Notes: a model not told the origin generated them from the sequence alone. Positions 18,056 to 26,109 are shown, counted from the first letter of the stretch. The stretch is 42,654 bases of DNA from a bacterium (GCA_030700065.1 JAUYKH010000015.1:1-42654), one strand, 5' to 3'. Numbers and translations: made by a program.

Positions 18056-18074
18056 AAATTAGTGTTGTATATCC

Positions 18075-18103
18075 ATTATATCCCACCTGGAAATTTTCGT
18101 CAA
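18075..18103 (-). promoter_or_regulatory. sigma70 promoter of the mraZ/dcw locus
   Basis: TTGACG (18098-18103), 17-bp spacer, TATAAT (18075-18080). Confidence 0.85.
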
Positions 18104-18116
18104 CCCCCAATAATAA

Positions 18117-18143
18117 ACAAAAAATCGCCAGATTGGGCGATTA
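18117..18143 (-). terminator. intrinsic terminator after the cupin gene
   Basis: Reverse strand AATCGCC CAATCT GGCGATT TTTTG. Confidence 0.7.
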
Positions 18144-18172
18144 TTGTCAAATATTACTCCAACTAACTAAAC

Positions 18173-18610
18173 CTAAAATTCGCTTGGGGCGTATATATCG
18201 GGTTTGAGGGGATTAAATTTTCTAGGCCTATACTCAAGATACCAACAATCCTTAATCGCTCGCATCGAATGCAGAACCAAGGGTTGTATGGTTAATTCTA
18301 CTGGACCTTTGTCCGCGTCCACACTTACTTCTTTTTTAGGCCCGCCTTTGGTTTGAAAATTGATATGTATTTTACCTTTCAACAACAGAAAGTATTCGGG
18401 ATTTTTAGAGGGGTCGTCGCCTTTATGAAAATGCTCCGCGAATCGCTCGCCCTTTTTGCGGTAATACGCGGTCACGTGGTGATCGGAACGCAACATCAGC
18501 TTTTTAAGCGGCCACTCCCAAGTCCGCCTGCCTTTTACATTTGCTGAATTGGCCGGAGGTAAGCCTTCAATAATAATACCCCCCAATGTTCCTTTTCTTC
18601 TTGTCTTCAT
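18173..18610 (-). CDS. cupin-fold protein of unknown function
   Basis: KGERFAEHFHKGDDPSKNPEYFLLLKGKIHINFQTK...VELTIQPLVLHSMRAI. Confidence 0.6.
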   Translation of the reverse strand: MKTRRKGTLGGIIIEGLPPANSANVKGRRTWEWPLKKLMLRSDHHVTAYYRKKGERFAEHFHKGDDPSKNPEYFLLLKGKIHINFQTKGGPKKEVSVDADKGPVELTIQPLVLHSMRAIKDCWYLEYRPRKFNPLKPDIYAPSEF

Positions 18611-18619
18611 GCCCTATCA

Positions 18620-19891
18620 TTATATCAAAAATTCTTTCATCCTTCCAAAGCCGACGGTGTCCTTGCCCCACTCGTCGTCAACCCCTATCATGCGGCCGCG
18701 AATAATCGTAAACTCTCCGTACTTATCATTTATTTTATCCATCGCCTGCACAACTAGCCTTGGTTTTTTATATTCAGCAAAAAGAGGCTGGTCTTGGACA
18801 TCAAATTTCAATCCAGACACAGAAATACCCATTATTTTTATTTGGCCCCCCTTCTTAAATTCCTCCCCGCCTGTGGGGGGGAAAAGGTGGGGGGTAAATT
18901 GCTTGAATATTGAAAACGCATAGTGATAAATGTCTTTGCCATCATTGATCAGCTCATTTACTTTGTGTTGCTTACTAAATCCGCTGTAGCGGTTATCGGA
19001 GTGGAAATAATGAATAATGTTTCCCCACGCCTTCCGGTGGCGCATTCTGCGGCCGATTTTTTCCGACAGTTTCAGCATCAATCTTTTTATGTCCGTTAAA
19101 TTACTAATTGCCCGAGGCAACGTATAAGAATGACCGATTGATTTAACAGGCTCGTCGGCTGGAATTGCAAAAAATCCGGCATCACGGAAATTGGCCATGC
19201 AATGCAGGGTGTAGCCCCATAGACCAAATTGATTGAGTAAATTTGATAACGGGTATTTGGCCAATTGCCGCAGTGTAAAAATTCCAAGCTTGTTTAATGC
19301 TTTTTCTGTCCGATTGGCAATGCCTGGAATATCAGTCAGTTTTAAGCGATTATAAAGCGAACTGATCTCATCGGGGCGGACCACAAAAATTCTGTTTATA
19401 TCCCCTTCTCCCAGGTCGGCAGCTATTTTAGAAACTAATTTATTTGGTCCAATCCCGACCGAGCAAGAGACCCACTCTCCAATCTCTTTTCTTAGCCGTT
19501 GTTTTATCTCCAGCCCCAAAAGCAAGGCATCATCATAATCCCGCGCAATGCCGGTCAAGTCCGCAAACGCTTCATCGATGCTCGATTTTTCAACATTGTC
19601 CGTATAGTCCGACAATATGCGCAGAAAAGCGGCGGTTACATGCCGGTATTTATCCGGGTCAACCGGCAATAAAACAATTTTGGGATATATCTTTTTGGCA
19701 TCCCAGACTGTTGTGCCGAGTTTGATTCCCAGACGTTTGGCCTCAACCGATGGAGCAATGATAATCCCGCCCAGATGCTCGCAGACTCCTACCGGCTTTC
19801 CGCGAAGGTGCGGGTTGGCCTGCTGTTCCACACTTGCGAAGTAGGAATTCATATCGAGATGAAGTATAATGCTATTATTCATAAAATTCAT
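18620..19891 (-). CDS. dinB: Y-family DNA polymerase IV
   Basis: IILHLDMNSYFASVEQQANPHLRGKPVGV; SSIDEAFADLTG; SVGIGPNKLVSKIAADLGEGD. Confidence 0.93.
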   Translation of the reverse strand: MNFMNNSIILHLDMNSYFASVEQQANPHLRGKPVGVCEHLGGIIIAPSVEAKRLGIKLGTTVWDAKKIYPKIVLLPVDPDKYRHVTAAFLRILSDYTDNVEKSSIDEAFADLTGIARDYDDALLLGLEIKQRLRKEIGEWVSCSVGIGPNKLVSKIAADLGEGDINRIFVVRPDEISSLYNRLKLTDIPGIANRTEKALNKLGIFTLRQLAKYPLSNLLNQFGLWGYTLHCMANFRDAGFFAIPADEPVKSIGHSYTLPRAISNLTDIKRLMLKLSEKIGRRMRHRKAWGNIIHYFHSDNRYSGFSKQHKVNELINDGKDIYHYAFSIFKQFTPHLFPPTGGEEFKKGGQIKIMGISVSGLKFDVQDQPLFAEYKKPRLVVQAMDKINDKYGEFTIIRGRMIGVDDEWGKDTVGFGRMKEFLI

Positions 19892-19895
19892 GCTT

Positions 19896-19933
19896 GCCCC
19901 GTAGTGTCCGCCATAGGCGGTCTACTATCGGGG
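19896..19933. repeat. short palindrome, third copy of the CCCCGTAGTGTCCGCC...GGCGG..TACTA.CGGGG family
   Basis: GCCCCGTAGTGTCCGCCATAGGCGGTCTACTATCGGGG. Confidence 0.7.
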
Positions 19934-19957
19934 TCAATATGTAGTATAATTCTAGAC

Positions 19958-20677
19958 ATGGTTAAATTAGTTCTGTCCAATACCACGACCTTTTTTTCCG
20001 GCCGTATTGAATCGGTTTTTAAAAAAGCAAAAAAAAACGGCTTTAAATACGTAGAAATCATCCCCTATCGCTGGACTACGGCGCAGGAAGTCTCAAACTT
20101 GGAAAAAAAATACGGTGTCCAAGTTGCCGGAATTCATATGCCACAGTATTGGCTTAGAAACCCCAAATCCTCTATATTCAACCTTGTCTTTGGGTTTTAT
20201 TTGGGCGGCGCGGCAAATAGTCCCGGCTTCGCGATAACCAAGAGCTTATCCAATCGCCGACCTTATTTGCTTTTCCATGCCAATGTCGCCGATGAAATGG
20301 GTGATAAATCTAGAGAGATATCGCACCAATTTCATACCCTTGTAGAGAATATTCCTTACCGCACAAATTACCCGGAAAATTATTGGAATCCTGTTGTCTC
20401 AAAAGAATCAGGTTTTGTCTTCGATCCAGGACATTACAAAGAAACTCCGACGGATATCCCTCATCCTGATATGTTAGAAGTCTATGAAAAAACCCTCCCC
20501 GAGGTTGTACATATATCCTACAATACTTGGTTTCAGCATGTCCTGCCCGATAAAAAAGAGCAGGATGAACTGCGGCGCTGCTTCTCAATTCACCGCCCCC
20601 GCTACCTCGTCCTAGAAACAAACCCTTTGGTGAGCGTGAAAAAAGGGAAAGCAATGCTTGAAAAGTTAATCCGTTAA
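19958..20677 (+). CDS. TIM-barrel (xylose isomerase/AP endonuclease 2-like) protein
   Basis: MVKLVLSNTTTFFSGRIESVFKKAKKNGFKYVEIIPYRW...VAGIHMPQYW...VFDPGHYKET...VVHISYNTW; TATAAT lies just upstream of the ATG. Confidence 0.65.
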   Translation: MVKLVLSNTTTFFSGRIESVFKKAKKNGFKYVEIIPYRWTTAQEVSNLEKKYGVQVAGIHMPQYWLRNPKSSIFNLVFGFYLGGAANSPGFAITKSLSNRRPYLLFHANVADEMGDKSREISHQFHTLVENIPYRTNYPENYWNPVVSKESGFVFDPGHYKETPTDIPHPDMLEVYEKTLPEVVHISYNTWFQHVLPDKKEQDELRRCFSIHRPRYLVLETNPLVSVKKGKAMLEKLIR

Positions 20678-20929
20678 ACTATAACTATCCTCTATCCACC
20701 ATTTCAAATTCTCGGTATTGAATCCGAGTTTGAACGCGTTAGCGCCGTCTGAAACCGAAAAAAAATAAATCCGTACAGCTCCTTCCTTGATCGTATGGAC
20801 GAGGTTTACTTTGAGAATTTTGTAGCGACATTGTCCCCATTTGATAATATGCGGAAACACGCCGTTATCTTTAAAAGACACAATCACTTCAATTGTTTCC
20901 ATGAGGATTAGTTGAATACCACATGACAC
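20666..20929 (-). CDS. hypothetical protein (start uncertain, possibly METIEVIV)
   Basis: ORF between convergent and adjacent genes; no family recognised. Confidence 0.45.
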   Translation of the reverse strand: MSCGIQLILMETIEVIVSFKDNGVFPHIIKWGQCRYKILKVNLVHTIKEGAVRIYFFSVSDGANAFKLGFNTENLKWWIEDSYSLTD

Positions 20930-21087
20930 AACTTACTGTTAATCATGACAGGGATGCCTTTGATTGCCTCTATTTCTTGTGTGACCTGTTTGACGGGACA
21001 AGCATGTTCTAAATTATTCATACACCGCGTGCAAAGGTTTTTGAGGGCCGCAATCGCCTCATATTTGGTTTTATCTAATTCAGACAT
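20908..21087 (-). CDS. 59-aa Cys-containing small protein
   Basis: MSELDKTKYEAIAALKNLCTRCMNNLEHACPVKQVTQEIEAIKGIPVMINSKLCHVVFN, directly downstream of lexA; below the supplied ORF cutoff. Confidence 0.55.
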   Translation of the reverse strand: MSELDKTKYEAIAALKNLCTRCMNNLEHACPVKQVTQEIEAIKGIPVMINSKLCHVVFN

Positions 21088-21092
21088 ATTTT

Positions 21093-21701
21093 TTATTCCA
21101 ACTGTCTAATTACCCCCACCACCTTCCCCTGCACGCTCCACTCGTCGTTCGGATATATATTCTGATACTTTGGGTTTTCCGGTTTCAGGTACCTCCGCCC
21201 GTTTATTTCAACAAATCTTTTGACTGTTGCCTCGTCATGCAAAAGCGCTACCACTATATCTCCCGTCCGCACTTCGCGGGTTGGCTTAACAATTACCAGA
21301 TCCCCTTCCAAAATCCCCGCGCCAATCATGCTGTCCCCCCTCACCTGGAGCAAAAATACGTCTTTGCGTCCGCGCAAAAACGAGTTCGGCAAATTAACCC
21401 ATTCCTCGACATGTTGTTCTACAATTATGGGTCCGCCGGCCGGAACCGTTCCCAAAAGGGGCACACTTTGAATACCTGCCCTAACCTCATTTCCAAATTC
21501 GTCCAAGACTTGAATACCGCGGGCGGTGCCATCGCGTTTCACATAACCCTCCTCTTCCAAAGCGTACAATAGCTTGGCCACCGCGTTTTTGGACCGGACC
21601 TTGAGCGCCTTAGCCATTTCGGACACGGTAGGTGGAATTCCCTTTGCCTGAACCGCGGCAATAATATAGCCTAGCAATTCTTTCTGACGTCTTGTTATCA
21701 T
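21093..21701 (-). CDS. lexA: LexA repressor
   Basis: N-terminal wHTH MITRRQKELLGYIIAAVQAKGIPPTVSEMAKAL; GDSMIGAGILEGDLVIVKP; EATVKRF; AGG cleavage region. Confidence 0.95.
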   Translation of the reverse strand: MITRRQKELLGYIIAAVQAKGIPPTVSEMAKALKVRSKNAVAKLLYALEEEGYVKRDGTARGIQVLDEFGNEVRAGIQSVPLLGTVPAGGPIIVEQHVEEWVNLPNSFLRGRKDVFLLQVRGDSMIGAGILEGDLVIVKPTREVRTGDIVVALLHDEATVKRFVEINGRRYLKPENPKYQNIYPNDEWSVQGKVVGVIRQLE

Positions 21702-21729
21702 ATTCTAGATTCTAAATTCTATATTCTAA
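21702..21729. repeat. 7-nt tandem array (ATTCTAN)x4
   Basis: ATTCTAG ATTCTAA ATTCTAT ATTCTAA. Confidence 0.75.
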
Positions 21730-21736
21730 TCTTATG

Positions 21737-21763
21737 GTAAACAATCGTTCACCTATATGTCAA
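21737..21763 (-). promoter_or_regulatory. lexA promoter -35 with putative LexA box
   Basis: TTGACA (21758-21763) followed by the imperfect palindrome GTGAAC-GATT-GTTTAC (21737-21752). Confidence 0.65.
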
Positions 21764-21787
21764 GGCCTAAATTTGTGGATAACTAAA

Positions 21788-21815
21788 AACCCAAGCCCTT
21801 GTTAGGGCTTGGGTT
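21788..21815 (-). terminator. intrinsic terminator after the acidic microprotein ORF
   Basis: AACCCAAGCCCT TGTT AGGGCTTGGGTTT; near-perfect stem. Confidence 0.8.
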
Positions 21816-21833
21816 TAAAATTTCAAATTTTCT

Positions 21834-21953
21834 TTAAGCTTCGCCAGAACCTTCTTCGGTTGGCGCAACCTCCCCTTCTGTCTTCTCCTCTTCAGTGCCC
21901 GGCGTTGTTTCGTCACCTTTATCCGGCATATCTTGCATGAAGATATCGCTCAT
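21834..21953 (-). CDS. 39-aa acidic microprotein
   Basis: MSDIFMQDMPDKGDETTPGTEEEKTEGEVAPTEEGSGEA; strong SD AAGGAG; own promoter and terminator. Confidence 0.7.
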   Translation of the reverse strand: MSDIFMQDMPDKGDETTPGTEEEKTEGEVAPTEEGSGEA

Positions 21954-22009
21954 TATGTTTTCTCCTTAACTCCCCCGCAAAACGAAGGAGGATTAATAAA
22001 ACTGTCCTA

Positions 22010-22038
22010 AATATAAAGGTATGCGTTAATGCTGTCAA
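22010..22038 (-). promoter_or_regulatory. promoter of the 39-aa ORF
   Basis: TTGACA (22033-22038), 17-bp spacer, TATATT (22010-22015). Confidence 0.75.
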
Positions 22039-22049
22039 GTCAATAAAGC

Positions 22050-22811
22050 CTACTCTGTCAAAATTGAATGCCCGTTTTCGATAACCGCCACTGTGTGTTC
22101 GAAATGCGCGGCGAGACTGCCGTCGGCTGTGAGCACTGTCCACCCATCGGGCATAAATTTCACTCTCCAATCACCCAACGTAAACATCGGCTCTATCGCC
22201 AAAACCATGCCAGACCTCAACTCTTCAAGCGTTCCCCGCTTACCGTAATTGGGCACTGAAGGGGGCTCATGAATGCTGTGCCCCACACCATGCCCGATGA
22301 GATCGCGGATCACACCCAAACCGAATTTCTTTCCCACTGCCTGGACCGCGTGAGCAACATCGCCGATGGTGTTGCCGGGTTTTATCTCTTCAATTCCCGC
22401 ATGGAGGGCTTCTCTTGTCCCGGCTAATAAATTTTCAACTTCGCGGCTTATTTTTCCCACTGGAACAGTAATCGCCGCGTCAGTATATAAATTTTTGTAT
22501 TTGATTCCCAGATCCAAACTGATGATCTCGCCCTGTTTGAGAATTCTTTTGCTGGGAATGCAATGCACGACTTCATTATTTATTGACGCGCAAAGAGCCG
22601 CCGGAAACGATTTCTTGTTCCACGATGGCGTGTATCCCAAAAAGGCCGCTTCCGCTCCCGCCTTGCCAATCTTGTCTCGAGCTAATTCTTCCAAATCCCA
22701 GGTGGAAATGCCAGCCGCGACTTTCGCGGCGACATCCTCAAGCACCTGCCCGAGAATCTTTCCGCCCTCGCGCAAAACTTTTATTTCGTCCGGGGTTTTA
22801 ATGAGGCTCAT
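22050..22811 (-). CDS. map: methionine aminopeptidase, type I
   Basis: ISLDLGIKYKNLYTDAAITVPVG; GHGVGHSIHEPPSVPNYG; GMVLAIEPMF; HFEHTVAVIENG. Confidence 0.95.
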   Translation of the reverse strand: MSLIKTPDEIKVLREGGKILGQVLEDVAAKVAAGISTWDLEELARDKIGKAGAEAAFLGYTPSWNKKSFPAALCASINNEVVHCIPSKRILKQGEIISLDLGIKYKNLYTDAAITVPVGKISREVENLLAGTREALHAGIEEIKPGNTIGDVAHAVQAVGKKFGLGVIRDLIGHGVGHSIHEPPSVPNYGKRGTLEELRSGMVLAIEPMFTLGDWRVKFMPDGWTVLTADGSLAAHFEHTVAVIENGHSILTE

Positions 22812-23367
22812 TTAGCCATTTGTGATAAAACTTTATTACAACATTAATCACGCCATCGAGATTTTCCGTTCCAGTGTCCACAACCAGATCAAATCTTGTT
22901 TTGTCGGTAATATCCACTTTATACAAATTTAAATACCGTTTGCGTTCGCTTTCTACTCTCTTAAACGTGTTCTCGCGTACTTCATCAACCGACGATCCTT
23001 TTTGGCTTAGCCTTCCCGTTTTTTGGATATGAGTAAATGTTCGTTCCGCTGCCATTTGAGGATCGAGGTCAAGAAACACCTTAAAAGAATCTGGCATCCA
23101 GTGAAACGCCATTCGCGAATCAATCACCAAGTTATCCTTTTCTTCGTGCATTTTTTTGAGTAATTCATCCACTTCCAAGTCAATTTCTCGTTGCTTTTCT
23201 GCAGTAATATTTATTTCTTCAATCGAGTAACCGCGCTCCGACGCCATTTTCCTAAATAGATCGCCCGAAGAAAAATGTTCGTACCCGAGCATTCTCGCGA
23301 CCCCCTTTGCGGTACTAGACTTTCCACTCCCCGGATATCCGGCTATGGTAATAATATGCTTCCTCAT
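22798..23367 (-). CDS. cytidylate kinase-like P-loop kinase
   Basis: MRKHIITIAGYPGSGKSSTAKGVARMLGYEHFSSGDLFRKMA; between map and adk. Confidence 0.8.
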   Translation of the reverse strand: MRKHIITIAGYPGSGKSSTAKGVARMLGYEHFSSGDLFRKMASERGYSIEEINITAEKQREIDLEVDELLKKMHEEKDNLVIDSRMAFHWMPDSFKVFLDLDPQMAAERTFTHIQKTGRLSQKGSSVDEVRENTFKRVESERKRYLNLYKVDITDKTRFDLVVDTGTENLDGVINVVIKFYHKWLNEPH

Positions 23368-23930
23368 TTTAAGCCCAGCCTGTTAACGATTTCCTCCTGG
23401 ACTTTCTCAATCGACGGCGACCCGTCGATACTAATAAGTTTTTTCTCATTTTCCAATTGCCTGACAACAGGCATTGTTTCCGAATTGAATAATTCAAAAC
23501 GCTTCTTGAGAGCTTCGGGATGATCATCGACCCTACCCCGGCCGCCAATCCTTTTCAAGGCTTCTTCTTCCGGGAGCTCAATAAAAATAACCTTGTAATT
23601 CCGACGCCCGAGCCTCACCCAAGAGGCCTTCATCAATTCGTACTGCCGCAGAGAACGCGGAAAACCGTGGACAACAATACTTTGATCAGGCGGAATTTTC
23701 GACAAACGGTCTTCAATCACCGCAACAATTAATTCCGGCTCGACCAATCGCCCTTCCACATTTATGGTTTGATTTACTTTTTTCCCAAGTTGGGTATCTG
23801 TTTTGGCAATCTCCCGAAGCTCATTGCCCGCGCCGATCACGACAAAACCGAACTCTTTGGCGAGCAAGTCCGCCTGCGTGTCCTTGCCCGACCCCTGGGG
23901 CCCCAGAATAACTAAATTAGAAACCTTCAT
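23364..23930 (-). CDS. adk: adenylate kinase
   Basis: VILGPQGSGKDTQADLLAKEFG; VVHGFPRSLRQYE; GRVDDHPEALKKR. Confidence 0.9.
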   Translation of the reverse strand: MKVSNLVILGPQGSGKDTQADLLAKEFGFVVIGAGNELREIAKTDTQLGKKVNQTINVEGRLVEPELIVAVIEDRLSKIPPDQSIVVHGFPRSLRQYELMKASWVRLGRRNYKVIFIELPEEEALKRIGGRGRVDDHPEALKKRFELFNSETMPVVRQLENEKKLISIDGSPSIEKVQEEIVNRLGLK

Positions 23931-25200
23931 AATCGCGCATCACGAGCTGCGATTCAATTTGTTTCACGCTCTCAATGACAACAGCGACCACGATCAAAAG
24001 GCTCGTGCCGCCGATGGTCAGCGCCTGCGTTTTGGTAACAATCTGCATCAGAAACGGCAGGACGGCGATGAGGCCCAAAAATACGGCTCCGGCCAGCGTA
24101 ATCCGATTCAAAACGCGGTATAGAAATTCCGCGGTCTGGTGCCCGGGACGCAATCCCGGCACGAATCCGCCTTGTTTTTGCAGATTGTCCGCGATGTCCT
24201 CCGGGTTAAACACGACTGCCGTGTAGAAATAAGTAAAAGCAATTACGAGTATAAAATACGCAATGCCGTAAAAAGTGGTATTGGCAAAAAGCTCGCTTAT
24301 GGACCGGGCGAAATCGGCAATGGCCGGCGTTTTCGCCTGCGTCAAAAAGTTCGCGATTATTCCGGGAAATAACAGTATGGAAATGGCGAAGATGATCGGA
24401 ATCACGCCCGCGGTATTTACCCGAATCGGCAAGTGAGTATTGACTCCGCCGTACAATTTGTCTCCTCTGACGCGCTTGGCATAGGATACGGGTATATTCC
24501 GGGTCGCTTCGGTCATAATCACTACGCCAAGAACCACGGCCAGCGCGATCAGCACGAAACCGATAATGGTCGGCAATCCCAATGTTTCATAAATCGAACC
24601 GATCCGCGCGGTACCGCCGGGCAATTGCGACACAATCCCGGCAAAGATGATGAGTGATATGCCGTTACCGATACCGTATTCGGTAATCAGTTCCCCGAGC
24701 CACATCAAAATCAGAGTACCAGCCGTAATCGACAAAATGATAATAAACCACTGCGAGGAAGTAAGTCCGGCCAGGATGTTCACCGCTCCGCCGCCCCCTC
24801 GCGAAAACAAGGTAATGGTTCCAAAACCCTGCAGGGCCGCCAATGGCACAGTCAAATAGCGCATGTACTGGTTTACCTTTGCTCTCCCCGCTTCTCCTTC
24901 CTTCTGTAGCTGCCCGAGTTTCGGAATAATGATCGCCAGAAGCTGCATGATGATGGAGGCCGTGATGTAGGGGCCGACCCCCAGCATCGCGATTGAAAAA
25001 TTTGACAAGCCGCCGCCCGAGAAAATATCAAGCAGTCCAAAGAGCTGATTTTGGCTGAAAAATTGGCGAAGCGCGGCGGCATTTACGCCCGGTATCGGTA
25101 TCGCGGCCAAAACCCTGGTCACCGCCAAAATCAGCAAAACCATGAGGATTTTGTGGCGCAAATCCCGAAGCCGCCAGATTTGAATCAGTTTATTGATCAT
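23917..25200 (-). CDS. secY: protein translocase subunit SecY
   Basis: MINKLIQIWRLRDLRHKILMVLLILAVTRVLAAIPIPGVN; about 10 TM; follows rplO. Confidence 0.97.
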   Translation of the reverse strand: MINKLIQIWRLRDLRHKILMVLLILAVTRVLAAIPIPGVNAAALRQFFSQNQLFGLLDIFSGGGLSNFSIAMLGVGPYITASIIMQLLAIIIPKLGQLQKEGEAGRAKVNQYMRYLTVPLAALQGFGTITLFSRGGGGAVNILAGLTSSQWFIIILSITAGTLILMWLGELITEYGIGNGISLIIFAGIVSQLPGGTARIGSIYETLGLPTIIGFVLIALAVVLGVVIMTEATRNIPVSYAKRVRGDKLYGGVNTHLPIRVNTAGVIPIIFAISILLFPGIIANFLTQAKTPAIADFARSISELFANTTFYGIAYFILVIAFTYFYTAVVFNPEDIADNLQKQGGFVPGLRPGHQTAEFLYRVLNRITLAGAVFLGLIAVLPFLMQIVTKTQALTIGGTSLLIVVAVVIESVKQIESQLVMRDYEGF

Positions 25201-25627
25201 TTTTTCCCCCAGCGGCCTCAATGGCCTTTTGAGCCGGTTTCGAAAGCTTTACCCCTTTGAAATCCATTTTTTTTGTTACCGCCCCGCCCCCCAATATTTT
25301 TACCGGCAGTTTCGAGTTTGCAATCAGGCCAGCCTGTTTTAAGACCTCCGGCGTCACGGGAAATTTCGAGACGCGCTTTTCGACTTCAGAGAGATCAACG
25401 ACCTGGTTTTTCGGATAAAATGACTTAAAGCCGCGAATTTTGGGGATTTGACGGATAAAAGGCATGCGCCCTCCCTCGAAGCCCGGCTTGATATTCCCTC
25501 CGGAGCGGCTCTTTTGCCCCTTCATGCCCCGGCCTGAATAAGTCCCGTGGCCGGAGCCGGATCCTCGCCCGACTCTCTTTCGGTCCTTTCTTCCTATCTT
25601 CGGTTTTAGGTTTGATAAATTAAGCAT
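25190..25627 (-). CDS. rplO: ribosomal protein uL15
   Basis: RVGRGSGSGHGTYSGRGMKGQKSRSG. Confidence 0.96.
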   Translation of the reverse strand: MLNLSNLKPKIGRKDRKRVGRGSGSGHGTYSGRGMKGQKSRSGGNIKPGFEGGRMPFIRQIPKIRGFKSFYPKNQVVDLSEVEKRVSKFPVTPEVLKQAGLIANSKLPVKILGGGAVTKKMDFKGVKLSKPAQKAIEAAGGKNDQ

Positions 25628-26108
25628 TTTCCTTATTTTCTCGCTGCGGCTTCATTTTCAACTTCTTAAGCGCTTCATAGGTCGCCCGGACATTGCTTAT
25701 CTTGTTCGCACTGCCCAGCATTTTGCTTGAGATATTTTTTATGCCCGCCAAATCAACAACCGCCCGGACCGGACCCCCTGCCACGATTCCGGTTCCCCGC
25801 GGGACTGGTTTTAGAATAATTTGCGCCGCCTTGAATTTGATTCTTATCTGGTGCGGGATGGTATCGTTCACAATAGGCACTTCAATCATATTTTTTTTGG
25901 CTTCCGCCGTAGCTTTGCCGATTGCCTCGGCAACATCCGTCCCCTTCTTTACGCCTATGCCGACTTTGCCTTTCCGGTCTCCCGCAACAACCAGGGCGCG
26001 AAACCTCATGCGCTTCCCGCCCGCCACTACACGGGTCACCCGTTTTATCTCGACGACCTTTGTCTGAAATTCTTTTTTGATTGCTTCCCTGCGTGAATAT
26101 GCCATCAT
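25620..26108 (-). CDS. rpsE: ribosomal protein uS5
   Basis: RVTRVVAGGKRMRFRALVVAGDRKGKVGIGVKKG. Confidence 0.97.
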   Translation of the reverse strand: MMAYSRREAIKKEFQTKVVEIKRVTRVVAGGKRMRFRALVVAGDRKGKVGIGVKKGTDVAEAIGKATAEAKKNMIEVPIVNDTIPHQIRIKFKAAQIILKPVPRGTGIVAGGPVRAVVDLAGIKNISSKMLGSANKISNVRATYEALKKLKMKPQRENKENA

Positions 26109-26109
26109 G

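Noticed and set aside
25613-25640. missing rpmD (L30) between rpsE and rplO as a novel loss
   Set aside because: Genes overlap by 8 bp, so it is truly absent here, but absence of L30 is already known for CPR bacteria.
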